Source of the DNA: an uncultured Clostridia bacterium | GTDB lineage: Bacteria > Bacillota > Clostridia > Christensenellales > UBA1242 | Assembly (NCBI GenBank): GCA_947626155.1 | Contig: CANQRC010000010.1 | Coordinates: forward strand, 1 to 28,312 | Direction of reading: 5' to 3' | Length of the DNA stretch: 28,312 nucleotides | In this document: piece by piece, positions 17,071 to 23,788 of the stretch | Layout of the letters: each line of letters opens with the position of its first letter | Numbering within the stretch: the stretch's first letter is position 1 | Notes under the pieces: generated by a model | The model's database searches: none | What the model was told of the DNA's origin: nothing | The model's input: the letters and a program-made list of their open reading frames with translations, nothing else | Translations under genes and position numbers: made by a program

Positions 17071-18010
17071 ATTGCAATTCTTTGTCATTTTGTGTCGTCT
17101 TGGTTTCCAATTTTTGAGAATAAATGTCGGCCACCTTTTGAAGATTTTCGCTTTTGTCAAATGGAGTGCTTGAAAAACTTTCCACTTTTCCCGCTTTAAG
17201 TTCGCTTTGCAAAAGTTCCATTGGAATTTGGTCATAATAATCCAACTCAGACGCTTGAGCATAATAAGTTGTGCCTTCGCCAGAAGTTGTGTAGGTTGGG
17301 ATGAAGTAATAATCTGAGCCGTCTTTAAAATATCCCAAATAGTCGTCGCCAACATAAAGCGTTTCGTCGCCCAAAGCGCCCTTAATCTTTTGCCCATTTT
17401 CGCTCATTTTTTGACAACTGTCAAGCGCGCAGTCATAATTTAAATAGTTCAAAAAGTCAAAGAAATAATCTTTTGACAGTTCTGCCTCACTTTCAAAGTC
17501 TTTGCCCGTGAGATAGTTTAGCGTGTAAAGTTCATCATCCGCCTCAAAAAGAATGGAAAGAAAATATTTGTCATATTCGTTGTTTTCGTCGCACAAGTTG
17601 TAAGGAAGCAGATAAAAGGAAATCAGTCCGCTCACCTCGTCAATGTTGTAGTCGCTTCTTGAATTTGCGTCCTGGATGATAAGAGAAGTGAAACTGTTTG
17701 AAAGTGCGGCTCTTTCCGCTTCGCTGATGGTGTCCATGTCTATTTGGCCATTGTTGTCAATTTCAACATCATTTCCGTTATCGTCAATAACATGGTCAGG
17801 CGTGTGAGGGTCTTTGTGAGGAGGGTTGCTATTGTAAATCCTTGTCTGAATAAAGTTGTAGCCCAAAAAAGCTGCAACGCCCAAAGCGGGAACGCCAATA
17901 ACGCAGGCAAAAGCTATGCCAACTTTTTTCAGCACGCTCTTTTTCTTTTTTTTAGTTGTTTCCTCAGAGGAAGAGTTTTCTTCCAACTCTTCTTTTTTCT
18001 TCTTTTTCAT
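17069..18010 (-). CDS. Single-pass membrane protein of unknown function
   Basis: A 313-residue protein I do not recognise. Its N-terminus is strongly charged (MKKKKKEELEENSSSEETTKKKKK), followed by one membrane helix at about 30-52 (VGIAFACVIGVPALGVAAFLGYNF), which predicts an inside-N, outside-C orientation. The rest, about 260 residues, is acidic and rich in Asp, Tyr and Ser, with PPHKDPHTPDHV just outside the membrane and a soluble domain from about 95 (AERAALSNSFTSLI) to 290. It has two Cys, in YDCALDSC. The gene lies 43 nt downstream of the O-antigen ligase-like gene but has its own strong promoter and no ribosome binding site, so it is probably transcribed as a leaderless mRNA. Confidence 0.75.
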   Translation of the reverse strand: MKKKKKEELEENSSSEETTKKKKKSVLKKVGIAFACVIGVPALGVAAFLGYNFIQTRIYNSNPPHKDPHTPDHVIDDNGNDVEIDNNGQIDMDTISEAERAALSNSFTSLIIQDANSRSDYNIDEVSGLISFYLLPYNLCDENNEYDKYFLSILFEADDELYTLNYLTGKDFESEAELSKDYFFDFLNYLNYDCALDSCQKMSENGQKIKGALGDETLYVGDDYLGYFKDGSDYYFIPTYTTSGEGTTYYAQASELDYYDQIPMELLQSELKAGKVESFSSTPFDKSENLQKVADIYSQKLETKTTQNDKELQ

Positions 18011-18016
18011 ATAAAA

Positions 18017-18045
18017 ACTTTAACACATCAAAGTCATTTTGTCAA
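18017..18045 (-). promoter_or_regulatory. Promoter giving a leaderless mRNA for the 313-residue membrane protein
   Basis: On the minus strand TTGACA (18045-18040), a 17-bp spacer and TAAAGT (18022-18017) end 6 nt before the ATG at 18010. The start of transcription is expected at the ATG, and no Shine-Dalgarno sequence is present. Confidence 0.65.
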
Positions 18046-18053
18046 GACCTTGT

Positions 18054-19355
18054 TTAAAATTCGTTTATATAAAACAGCAGGTCTTCCGCCAAAAAGATTG
18101 TTGCCAAAACTATGATTGGAATTACTATTGCCTTTGAAATTTTGGTGTCCTCGCTTTTTGCAATTTGTTTAAATAGCATCACAAGCGGAATGATAAAAAG
18201 TATAGAGCCAACAACTCCAAGTTGGTCAATCATGGAGATGTATGCGTTGTGGGCGCTGTAAGGCATATTTGGAACGGGCGCTGCGCCAAGGCCTCTTCCA
18301 AAGAAGAAGAAAAACGGATTTGTTCCCCAATAGGAGAATGTTGCTTTCCACAAATTCCACCTTGTGGTGGTGAATTTGTTCATAACTTCGTCAAGGCTGC
18401 CTTTAAAGTCTCCAAACCTGTCAATTATGGTCTTGAAGAAAGATGGTTTTGCAAAATAAACCGCCACAATCACTGCCGCCAAAACGGCAAGCAAAATAGA
18501 GCCAACAACAAGCGTTTTCTTCCAATTTACGGTTAGCATTCCAATGAAGAGGGCAACAAGAATTATTATCAAGGTCACATAATAAAGTTTTGAAAAGGTG
18601 AAAACTCCGGCAAAGGCGACACATCCAAACAAAACGCCGTCAACAATTCCGCCCTTGTTTTTAATGATTTGATATGCCAAAATTGAGAGGACAATTTCGC
18701 TGAACATTGCAAGCAAATTTGTGTTTGTTAAAAGTGCCTGATAGCGAAACAGACCACTTCCACTTGGCAGGACAATTATTGTTTGAAGATAAGGCGAAAC
18801 AAACAAAAACGCGCCAAAAACATAAGAGGTCAAAAGGGAAAACGCCAAAATTTTTATGTTCAGCCCGATTCTAAAAATCTTCCAATTTTTGCCCATGATA
18901 AAAAGCGCCAAATAAAGCGTTAAGATAATGCCAACTTTAAAAATCAAATTTTTGCTGTAAGGCCCAATTGGCATCAAGGCATAAATTGTGAAAAGCAGAA
19001 CAAAAATAAGTTTTTTCCAATTCATTTTTCCTTTTTCAACAAAGAAAAAGTTTAGCAAAAATTTCAAAATTAGAATTGCAACATCCGCCAAAAAGATTAT
19101 TGCGCTCACATAAGGATACAATAGGCAGAAAGGTAAGCCAAACATAAGATAAGAAATCCCATTTTCAAAGCCATCAAAAAGCACAAACAGCCCAAGCAAA
19201 ACAAACGCCGGATAACTCACCCACGAAGCAAAGCAGTTTGCAAGAAACAAAAGCAGCAAAATGCCGCCGTTTATCCACAATCTGTTTTTTATGTATTTCT
19301 CAACAAATTTGTTTTCCAAAAATTTATTTTCACTTTTAACATTTTCTTCTGCCAT
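18054..19355 (-). CDS. O-antigen ligase/polymerase-like (Wzy_C/WaaL type) membrane protein
   Basis: A 433-residue protein with about 11-12 hydrophobic segments. Near the C-terminus is a long outside loop with the Wzy/WaaL-type pattern: TTRWNLWKATFSYWGTNPFFFFFGRGLG (around residues 315-345), then MPYSAHNAYISMIDQLGVVG, where the H-N pair before a final membrane helix is typical of O-antigen ligases and polysaccharide polymerases. In a Gram-positive it would handle capsular or wall-linked polysaccharide. The frame is open to a TTG at 19367, but the ATG at 19355 is chosen because GGAG lies 6 nt before it. No glycosyltransferases are nearby, so the substrate cannot be inferred. Confidence 0.85.
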   Translation of the reverse strand: MAEENVKSENKFLENKFVEKYIKNRLWINGGILLLLFLANCFASWVSYPAFVLLGLFVLFDGFENGISYLMFGLPFCLLYPYVSAIIFLADVAILILKFLLNFFFVEKGKMNWKKLIFVLLFTIYALMPIGPYSKNLIFKVGIILTLYLALFIMGKNWKIFRIGLNIKILAFSLLTSYVFGAFLFVSPYLQTIIVLPSGSGLFRYQALLTNTNLLAMFSEIVLSILAYQIIKNKGGIVDGVLFGCVAFAGVFTFSKLYYVTLIIILVALFIGMLTVNWKKTLVVGSILLAVLAAVIVAVYFAKPSFFKTIIDRFGDFKGSLDEVMNKFTTTRWNLWKATFSYWGTNPFFFFFGRGLGAAPVPNMPYSAHNAYISMIDQLGVVGSILFIIPLVMLFKQIAKSEDTKISKAIVIPIIVLATIFLAEDLLFYINEF

Positions 19356-19371
19356 AATCCACTCCAAGACA

Positions 19372-19401
19372 ATTATAACTTTTCTTGGCGGCGTGGGTCA
19401 A
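19372..19401 (-). promoter_or_regulatory. Promoter of the O-antigen ligase-like gene
   Basis: On the minus strand TTGACC (19401-19396), an 18-bp spacer and TATAAT (19377-19372) precede the ATG at 19355. The GGAG site lies at the expected start of the short leader. Confidence 0.7.
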
Positions 19402-19404
19402 ACA

Positions 19405-19507
19405 AATTTAGTGGTTTGCCTCTTTTGAAACATAAGTTTTCTTTTTCTTCCTCCTTAGCAATGGAAGCTGACGAGCGAATCCCGTCGGCATAGTCACTGC
19501 GGGAAGA
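19405..19507. repeat. GC-rich structured intergenic element, possible dispersed repeat
   Basis: Between two divergent promoters lies a stretch richer in GC than its surroundings. TTCTTCC (19446-19452) can pair with GGAAGAA around 19501-19507, enclosing smaller hairpins such as GCTGACG with CGTCGGC. On the minus strand a 27-codon frame starting MPTGFARQLPLLRR and ending VSKEANH crosses it. Such short frames can mark dispersed noncoding repeats in Clostridia, but I cannot confirm a family. It could instead be a structured RNA. Confidence 0.35.
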
Positions 19508-19544
19508 ATTTTTGTTTTGCAGGTGCATTTAGCCAACATTTGTT

Positions 19545-19579
19545 TTGTTTAGATGTGAAAATGTGTTATAATCCACATT
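19545..19579 (+). promoter_or_regulatory. Promoter and small dyad before the metallophosphoesterase gene
   Basis: TTGTTT (19545-19550), a 16-bp spacer and a perfect TATAAT (19567-19572) precede the gene. AATGTG (19560-19565) and CACATT (19574-19579) form a 6-bp dyad across the -10 box that could be an operator. Confidence 0.6.
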
Positions 19580-19596
19580 AGGAGCGGGAGGCAAAA

Positions 19597-20190
19597 ATGT
19601 TTTTCTTTACAAGTGATACGCATTTTTATAATCAAGAAGATTTAATATTTGATTTTAGACACTTTAAATCTGCAAAAGCCTTTGACAAATTTGTCATTAA
19701 AATTTGGAATAAACAAGCCAAAAAAGATGACACAATTTTTGTCATTGGAGACTTTGTTGATTGTGACGGAGAGGGCTATGATGGCTGGAAAAGGGCGCTT
19801 TCTTATGTCAAAAAAATTAAAGCACAAGTTGTGCTTATTATGGGCAACAATGAAGACAGAGTTGTAAAATATTATTTTGACAATGATTACAACAAATTTC
19901 GTGAATATTGCCTTAGACTTGGCTTTAAAGATGTGCAAAAGGAAATGACTGTAAGTTTTAATGGTCAAGAATTTTTCTTAACCCACAAGCCAATCAACTA
20001 CAAAAAGGGAGTTTTTAACCTCTTTGGGCATATGCACCGCGCTGGCGGGCTTTACAAGCCGTTTGGCATAAATGTTGGCTGTGATTTAAACCACTTTTGG
20101 CTTTATAGCGAAAAGGACATTCAATTTCTAATGGATATGAAAGAAAAATATTGGGATAAAGACAAAAATTTGAACATGAAAATTGACTAA
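19597..20190 (+). CDS. Calcineurin-type metallophosphoesterase
   Basis: A 197-residue protein of the short bacterial metallophosphoesterase type. Metal-binding motifs are in order: SDTHF (6-10), GD (51-52), GNNE (83-86), TH (129-130) and GHMH (144-147). In the third motif the usual GNH is GNN, so the His that assists catalysis in many members is replaced by Asn85, while the metal ligand Asn84 is kept. GGGAGG stands 6 nt before the ATG. The substrate (nucleotide, nucleic acid or phosphoprotein) cannot be told. The gene is transcribed alone and ends 41 nt before the first truncated tRNA-Arg copy, so it marks the left chromosomal flank of that region. Confidence 0.9.
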   Translation: MFFFTSDTHFYNQEDLIFDFRHFKSAKAFDKFVIKIWNKQAKKDDTIFVIGDFVDCDGEGYDGWKRALSYVKKIKAQVVLIMGNNEDRVVKYYFDNDYNKFREYCLRLGFKDVQKEMTVSFNGQEFFLTHKPINYKKGVFNLFGHMHRAGGLYKPFGINVGCDLNHFWLYSEKDIQFLMDMKEKYWDKDKNLNMKID

Positions 20191-20231
20191 AAGATTTTCA
20201 TTCTTTCTGGCGCTTGTTATGATAAGATAGT

Positions 20232-20276
20232 TGGTGCTCCCGGCAGGACTCGGACCCGCAACATTTCGGTCCGAAG
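20232..20276 (-). repeat. Truncated tRNA-Arg 3' end, copy 3 (outer att-like repeat)
   Basis: This copies the 3' end of the intact tRNA-Arg at 21377-21453, from the CCA (20234-20232) through the acceptor strand, T-arm and variable loop into the anticodon loop at about 20276, with one mismatch at 20271. The 40-nt block 20231-20270 is identical to 21204-21243 and 21376-21415. The 5' half of a tRNA is absent, so it is not a functional gene. It is the expected product of integration by a tRNA-targeting recombinase. Confidence 0.85.
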
Positions 20277-20335
20277 TAATCCCTTTAAAATGGTGTTTTT
20301 GCCCAACTTTTGGCCCAAAGCACAAAGGCTGCATT

Positions 20336-20364
20336 TGCAAAAATCTTGCAAAATTGCTGCAAAA
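20336..20364 (+). repeat. Three TGCAAAA repeats at an 11-bp period
   Basis: TGCAAAA occurs at 20336-20342, 20347-20353 and 20358-20364, each exactly 11 bp apart, on one face of the helix and 12 bp upstream of the HAD gene's -35 box. Such phased direct repeats suggest a protein-binding array, either an activator/repressor site or recombinase arm sites beside the att-like repeat. Confidence 0.55.
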
Positions 20365-20376
20365 CTTCATGAAAGA

Positions 20377-20405
20377 TTGACTTTGAAATTTCTATGTTGT
20401 AATAT
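20377..20405 (+). promoter_or_regulatory. Promoter giving a leaderless mRNA for the HAD-like gene
   Basis: TTGACT (20377-20382), a 17-bp spacer and TAATAT (20400-20405) are followed by 6 nt before the ATG at 20412. No ribosome binding site is present. Confidence 0.65.
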
Positions 20406-20411
20406 ATTAAA

Positions 20412-21197
20412 ATGAAAAGAAAAACTGCATATTTATTTCTTGATTGGTATATGACAATAAATGAACTTATAAAAAATAAAGAAGTAAACAAAGATAGTTT
20501 TCAGCTTTTTACGGATGCATTAGAAAGTTTAAAAAAAGAACTTGGTTGCGAAATTAACCTGATAATTCTGTCTGGCACTTCGCAAAATTCTGCAATGCAA
20601 GCCTTTTTGACTTTAAACAATGTGTTTAAAGAAAGCCAAAGCAATGTGTTTAAAGGCTTTGCTTATGAATATGGGGGATTTTTTATTCGCCCAAACGGCA
20701 CAATCAAAAAATATTATAACAATCCAACCAGTTTAAACAACATAAACGAACTTTGCAAAAAATATAGGCTTTCTCAATATCAAGGCTGTAAATTGTATTA
20801 TAGTTTCAAATTCAAACAAGTTGACGAGCAAGCTTTAAATTTTGTTGATGAGTGTAAAGAAACATTCAAAGATAAAGATTTTGAATTTTTCAATGACGAA
20901 TATGGTTCGGGGCTTGATATTAAGAATAGAGATTTAAACAAACACGAATTTGTTTCAAAATATTTAAAAAATAAAAAAATCGACATCCTTATTTTTGGGG
21001 GCGACAGTGCTCAGGATGAAATTATGTTTGAAAAAAGCAACTTTCAAAACAAATATTTTTTAGGTTTCAAGGAATTTACAAGCATGAAAGATAACTATTT
21101 CCTAAGTTCCCAAAAGAACATATGGGGAATAATAGATGACCTAAGGGCCTTGACAATGCGTTTAAAAAACAATAAAATATTTGAGTCTGAGATATAG
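20412..21197 (+). CDS. HAD-superfamily-like hydrolase with atypical first motif
   Basis: A 261-residue protein with a HAD/Cof-like layout: motif I FLDWYMT with nucleophile Asp11, motif II Ser54 in ILSGTSQ, a possible motif III Lys in the segment before IDILIFGGDS, and motif IV GGDSAQDE with Asp198 and Asp202. In motif I the second Asp of DxDxT is Tyr13. Haloacid dehalogenases also have DxYGT, and loss of this Asp usually removes phosphatase chemistry, so the reaction is uncertain. Residues 60-170 would be the cap. The gene is very rich in AAA, AAT and TTT codons, more so than neighbouring genes. It is the only gene between two tRNA-Arg 3'-end repeats and has its own leaderless-type promoter, so it is probably acquired cargo. 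A sugar- or nucleotide-phosphate phosphatase is the main alternative. Confidence 0.72.
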   Translation: MKRKTAYLFLDWYMTINELIKNKEVNKDSFQLFTDALESLKKELGCEINLIILSGTSQNSAMQAFLTLNNVFKESQSNVFKGFAYEYGGFFIRPNGTIKKYYNNPTSLNNINELCKKYRLSQYQGCKLYYSFKFKQVDEQALNFVDECKETFKDKDFEFFNDEYGSGLDIKNRDLNKHEFVSKYLKNKKIDILIFGGDSAQDEIMFEKSNFQNKYFLGFKEFTSMKDNYFLSSQKNIWGIIDDLRALTMRLKNNKIFESEI

Positions 21198-21204
21198 TAA
21201 AAAT

Positions 21205-21261
21205 TGGTGCTCCCGGCAGGACTCGGACCCGCAACATTTCGGTTCGAAGCCGAACGCTCTA
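21205..21261 (-). repeat. Truncated tRNA-Arg 3' end, copy 2 (inner att-like repeat)
   Basis: This 57-nt copy matches the intact tRNA-Arg from CCA back to the end of the D-stem, with one difference: position 27 is T (plus-strand A at 21255), which restores a T27-A43 pair that the intact gene lacks. Beyond 21261 the match stops, but TATCCAGTTGAA, the next part of the tRNA (D-arm), reappears at 21342-21353, so the copy may have been split by an insertion of about 80 bp. It lies 7 nt downstream of the HAD gene stop. Confidence 0.85.
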
Positions 21262-21320
21262 AGACAAGGAGAGGAGAGGCAAATGTCTTGACAATTTGCA
21301 TCAACTCGACGCAGTCGCAA

Positions 21321-21340
21321 CAAAAAATGATAATTTTTTG
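21321..21340. terminator. AT-only hairpin downstream of tRNA-Arg, possible terminator
   Basis: CAAAAAAT (21321-21328), loop GATA and ATTTTTTG (21333-21340) are perfect 8-bp arms. It lies 37 nt past the 3' end of tRNA-Arg and could end tRNA transcription, though the stem is weak and no separate T tract follows. Confidence 0.35.
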
Positions 21341-21376
21341 TTATCCAGTTGAAAGTGAAACTGGAAAAAATCAAGT

Positions 21377-21453
21377 TGGTGCTCCCGGCAGGACTCGGAC
21401 CCGCAACATTTCGGTTCGAAGCCGACCGCTCTATCCAGTTGAACTACGGGAGC
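21377..21453 (-). tRNA. tRNA-Arg (anticodon TCG)
   Basis: Read on the minus strand, the 77-nt gene folds fully: acceptor GCTCCCG with CGGGAGC, D-stem GTTC with GAGC, anticodon stem GTCGG with CCGAA around loop CTTCGAA (anticodon TCG, for CGA codons), T-stem GCGGG with CCTGC, discriminator A and an encoded CCA. Two oddities are visible. Pair 27-43 is G-A, not a pair. The T-loop is TCCGAGT, so position 55 is C instead of T; all three copies share this, so it is not a read error. The gene is the probable target for the integrations recorded by the two truncated copies downstream. Confidence 0.93.
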
Positions 21454-21472
21454 ATTTTTGTTTCGCGACCTT

Positions 21473-21501
21473 ATTATATCACAATATTTTTTGTTTTTAA
21501 A
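21473..21501 (-). promoter_or_regulatory. Promoter of tRNA-Arg
   Basis: On the minus strand TATAAT (21478-21473) lies 19 nt before the 5' end of the tRNA; TTTAAA 17 bp further upstream is a weak -35 box. Confidence 0.5.
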
Positions 21502-21529
21502 GCAATTTTTTAAAAAGTTTGCTCTTTGC

Positions 21530-21558
21530 TTGCTTTTTTTTATGTTTTTGTTTACAAT
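21530..21558 (+). promoter_or_regulatory. Possible promoter of the VirD4-like gene
   Basis: TTGCTT (21530-21535), a 17-bp spacer and TACAAT (21553-21558) precede the AGGAG site at 21569-21573 and the ATG at 21580. Confidence 0.45.
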
Positions 21559-21579
21559 ATTTTTAATTAGGAGCAGATT

Positions 21580-23592
21580 ATGAGCGATAAATCAAAAAAA
21601 TCTTCAAAAAAAGGGCTGATTATTTGTCTTGTCGTCTTCACCATTCTAGGCTATGCTGGTGGGGCGGCTATTTGTTATTTCACCCAGCCTGATGTCCAAA
21701 TTCTTGATTGTCTCACAAGGGACTACGCTTTTGTTGGCGCGGGCGGCGGTTTGATTTTGGGCATTTTGGCATATATGTTCACAAGGCCTAGAAAGCAAAG
21801 GTCAACCACAAACGCAAAAACCACAGGTAAAACCTCAAGCGGTGAAGAGATGGACTTGGCATATAACTCCGAGTGGCTTCATCCAGACGAAATAAAAAAC
21901 AAATTTGGGCTTATTGCCACAACTTGGTCGCAACTTCCAACACTCAAAAACACGGGAATTGTGTTTAGAAACACAATTGAGGGTAGCAAATATCAAATTG
22001 GCATGAAAGATGAGTACCACTGTCTTATCATAGGAACAACTTCTTCTGGTAAAACATCTTTAGTGCTTGTTCCAAGCATAAGAATTTACGCGCACTCAGG
22101 CGAAAAGCCTTGCATGGTCATTTCTGACCCTAAGGGAGAACTTTTTACATCCACAAGCAAAATTTGTGAGGATGAGGGCTACCGCGTAATAACGCTTGAT
22201 TTGCGTGACCCATTCTCCTCCACAAGATGGAACCCAATGGAACACGCATATGACCTCTATCATAAAGGAAAAAATTGTTCTAAAAACATCAAAAAATGTG
22301 TGGACGGAACAAGACCAAAGCAAGCCGGCTTTCAAGAAATTCCTGGCGAGACTTACGGGAAAGAGTGGTTTGGCTTCGAGGGCGTGGCTTATCCTGATGA
22401 AGACCAACTTCGCGTTGCAGTAAGAAGTGCCGAGCAGGTTTATTGTGACATGGCGCAAAACGAACTTCGTGAAATCTGTAACACCATTGCTCCAAAATCT
22501 CCAAAGGCTTCAGACCCAACTTGGGAAGAGGGCGCACAGGACTATTTGTATGGCGTTTCGCTTGCCATGCTTGAAGACAGTTTAAACCCAGAACTTGGAA
22601 TGACCAAAGAGAAATTCAACTTTTATAATTTATATAAAATTGCAACTTACCGCGACCCTGACGCTGATGCGCCATTTGAGACAGTTAGAAAATATTTGTT
22701 GCAAGGGCGCGACGAGGCAACTTCAAACGTCCCAAACTTGACTTCCGCCGTTATTAACAACGCTCCAAACACAACAAAATCCTACATAGGTGTTTTGAAC
22801 GGAAAAATTTCATTCATGAACGATATTGGAATTTCCTATTTGACCTCGCAGAGCGACCTTAACTTTGACGACTTTACAAGCAAGCCAACGGCGTTCTACC
22901 TTATCATCCCAGATGACCGTGAGGAGCGTCACAATTTGGCAATTTTGTGCTTGTCACAACTTTACAAGAGGCTTGTTGATAAGGCGAACAGTTATCACAG
23001 CAAAAAACTGCCTCAGCACGTTTACTTCATTTTGGAAGAGTTTGGTAACTTGCCACCAATTCCTAAGTTTGACAGCATGATCACCGTTTCCCGTGGAAGA
23101 AACATTTTGTATGAAATGGCGGTTCAGTCTTACACCCAGCTTGAAACAAAATATGGGCAGGATGCGGCAAAGACCATTCGCGGAAACTGCAATGCGCAGA
23201 TTTTCCTTGGAACTGACGACCAGCCAACACAGGATGCGTTCTCCAAAATGTGCGGCGAAGTGCAACTTATTCACGAAGAGACCAATGTTTCCAAGAGCAC
23301 AAAGAACACTGACGACATCAACAAAACAACAAACGTTCAAAGAACAACAAGGGCTCTTATTACCCCATATGAACTTGGGCAACTTGAAAGAGGCGAGGTT
23401 GTCGTTAAGTTGTTCCGTTACAATCCAATGCGCTTGAAATTGACACCATCTTATCAAACACCTTTCTTCTATAAGAAAGATGCAATAAGGCAAGTGGGAA
23501 TTATGAAGAGTCTTGACACCCAAAAAGTATATTATGATATCAAAATGAGAAACAGCAAGGTGATAAAGAATAATAACCCATTCGACTTTTAG
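21580..23592 (+). CDS. VirD4/TraG-family type IV secretion coupling ATPase, orphan
   Basis: A 670-residue protein. Two N-terminal membrane helices (about 12-34 and 48-67) are followed by a cytoplasmic motor domain with Walker A GTTSSGKT (152-159), the family motif DPKGEL (183-188) and Walker B VYFILEEF (481-488), followed by the conserved SRGRNI stretch and QSYTQLETKYG. This fits VirD4-like coupling proteins of Gram-positive conjugative elements, which feed the relaxase-DNA complex or protein substrates into a type IV secretion channel. AGGAG lies 6 nt before the ATG. No relaxase, VirB4, VirB6 or lytic transglycosylase gene is in the window, so it stands alone, next to the 5' side of tRNA-Arg. 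It is intact, with no stop or frameshift. It may be a remnant of an integrated element or an independent ATPase. Confidence 0.93.
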   Translation: MSDKSKKSSKKGLIICLVVFTILGYAGGAAICYFTQPDVQILDCLTRDYAFVGAGGGLILGILAYMFTRPRKQRSTTNAKTTGKTSSGEEMDLAYNSEWLHPDEIKNKFGLIATTWSQLPTLKNTGIVFRNTIEGSKYQIGMKDEYHCLIIGTTSSGKTSLVLVPSIRIYAHSGEKPCMVISDPKGELFTSTSKICEDEGYRVITLDLRDPFSSTRWNPMEHAYDLYHKGKNCSKNIKKCVDGTRPKQAGFQEIPGETYGKEWFGFEGVAYPDEDQLRVAVRSAEQVYCDMAQNELREICNTIAPKSPKASDPTWEEGAQDYLYGVSLAMLEDSLNPELGMTKEKFNFYNLYKIATYRDPDADAPFETVRKYLLQGRDEATSNVPNLTSAVINNAPNTTKSYIGVLNGKISFMNDIGISYLTSQSDLNFDDFTSKPTAFYLIIPDDREERHNLAILCLSQLYKRLVDKANSYHSKKLPQHVYFILEEFGNLPPIPKFDSMITVSRGRNILYEMAVQSYTQLETKYGQDAAKTIRGNCNAQIFLGTDDQPTQDAFSKMCGEVQLIHEETNVSKSTKNTDDINKTTNVQRTTRALITPYELGQLERGEVVVKLFRYNPMRLKLTPSYQTPFFYKKDAIRQVGIMKSLDTQKVYYDIKMRNSKVIKNNNPFDF

Positions 23593-23600
23593 CGCGGGGG

Positions 23601-23785
23601 ACACTAGAATTTCTTAACGCGGACAGCCCGCCCGCTGTCATTCTGCATTGTGAAGTAGGGCGCTGGTGTCTTGTGAAAGCAAGGCTCTGAAAACAAGTGT
23701 ATGAGATCCTTCGCATTGCTCAGGATGACAAAATGACGCCGTCGCTCTGAGAGGAGCGAGGAGGCTCAAAGAATAATACGTGTGT
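23601..23785. repeat. GC-rich dispersed intergenic repeat (HPERSEGS-type)
   Basis: This 185-bp gap is far richer in GC than the genes around it. TGTCATTCTG (23637-23646) and CAGGATGACA (23721-23730) form the ends of an imperfect inverted repeat. On the minus strand a frame across it encodes SFCHPEQCEGSHTL, then RALLSQDTSALLHNAE, a false-protein signature that I recognise from dispersed bacterial repeats with a core like TGTCATTCTGAGCG. A separate hairpin, GACAGC (23622-23627) with GCTGTC (23634-23639), and CGCTC with GAGCG near 23743-23758 flank it. It is probably a small non-autonomous element. Confidence 0.6.
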
Positions 23786-23788
23786 AGT

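Noticed and set aside
21204..21500. 98-residue plus-strand open frame starting MVLPAGLGPATF
   Set aside because: It is the antisense of tRNA-Arg and its truncated copies read through as protein, a common false gene.
23622..23639. GC hairpin as terminator of the VirD4-like gene
   Set aside because: It is followed by ATTCTGC, not a T tract; the hairpin at 23789-23819 is the better candidate.
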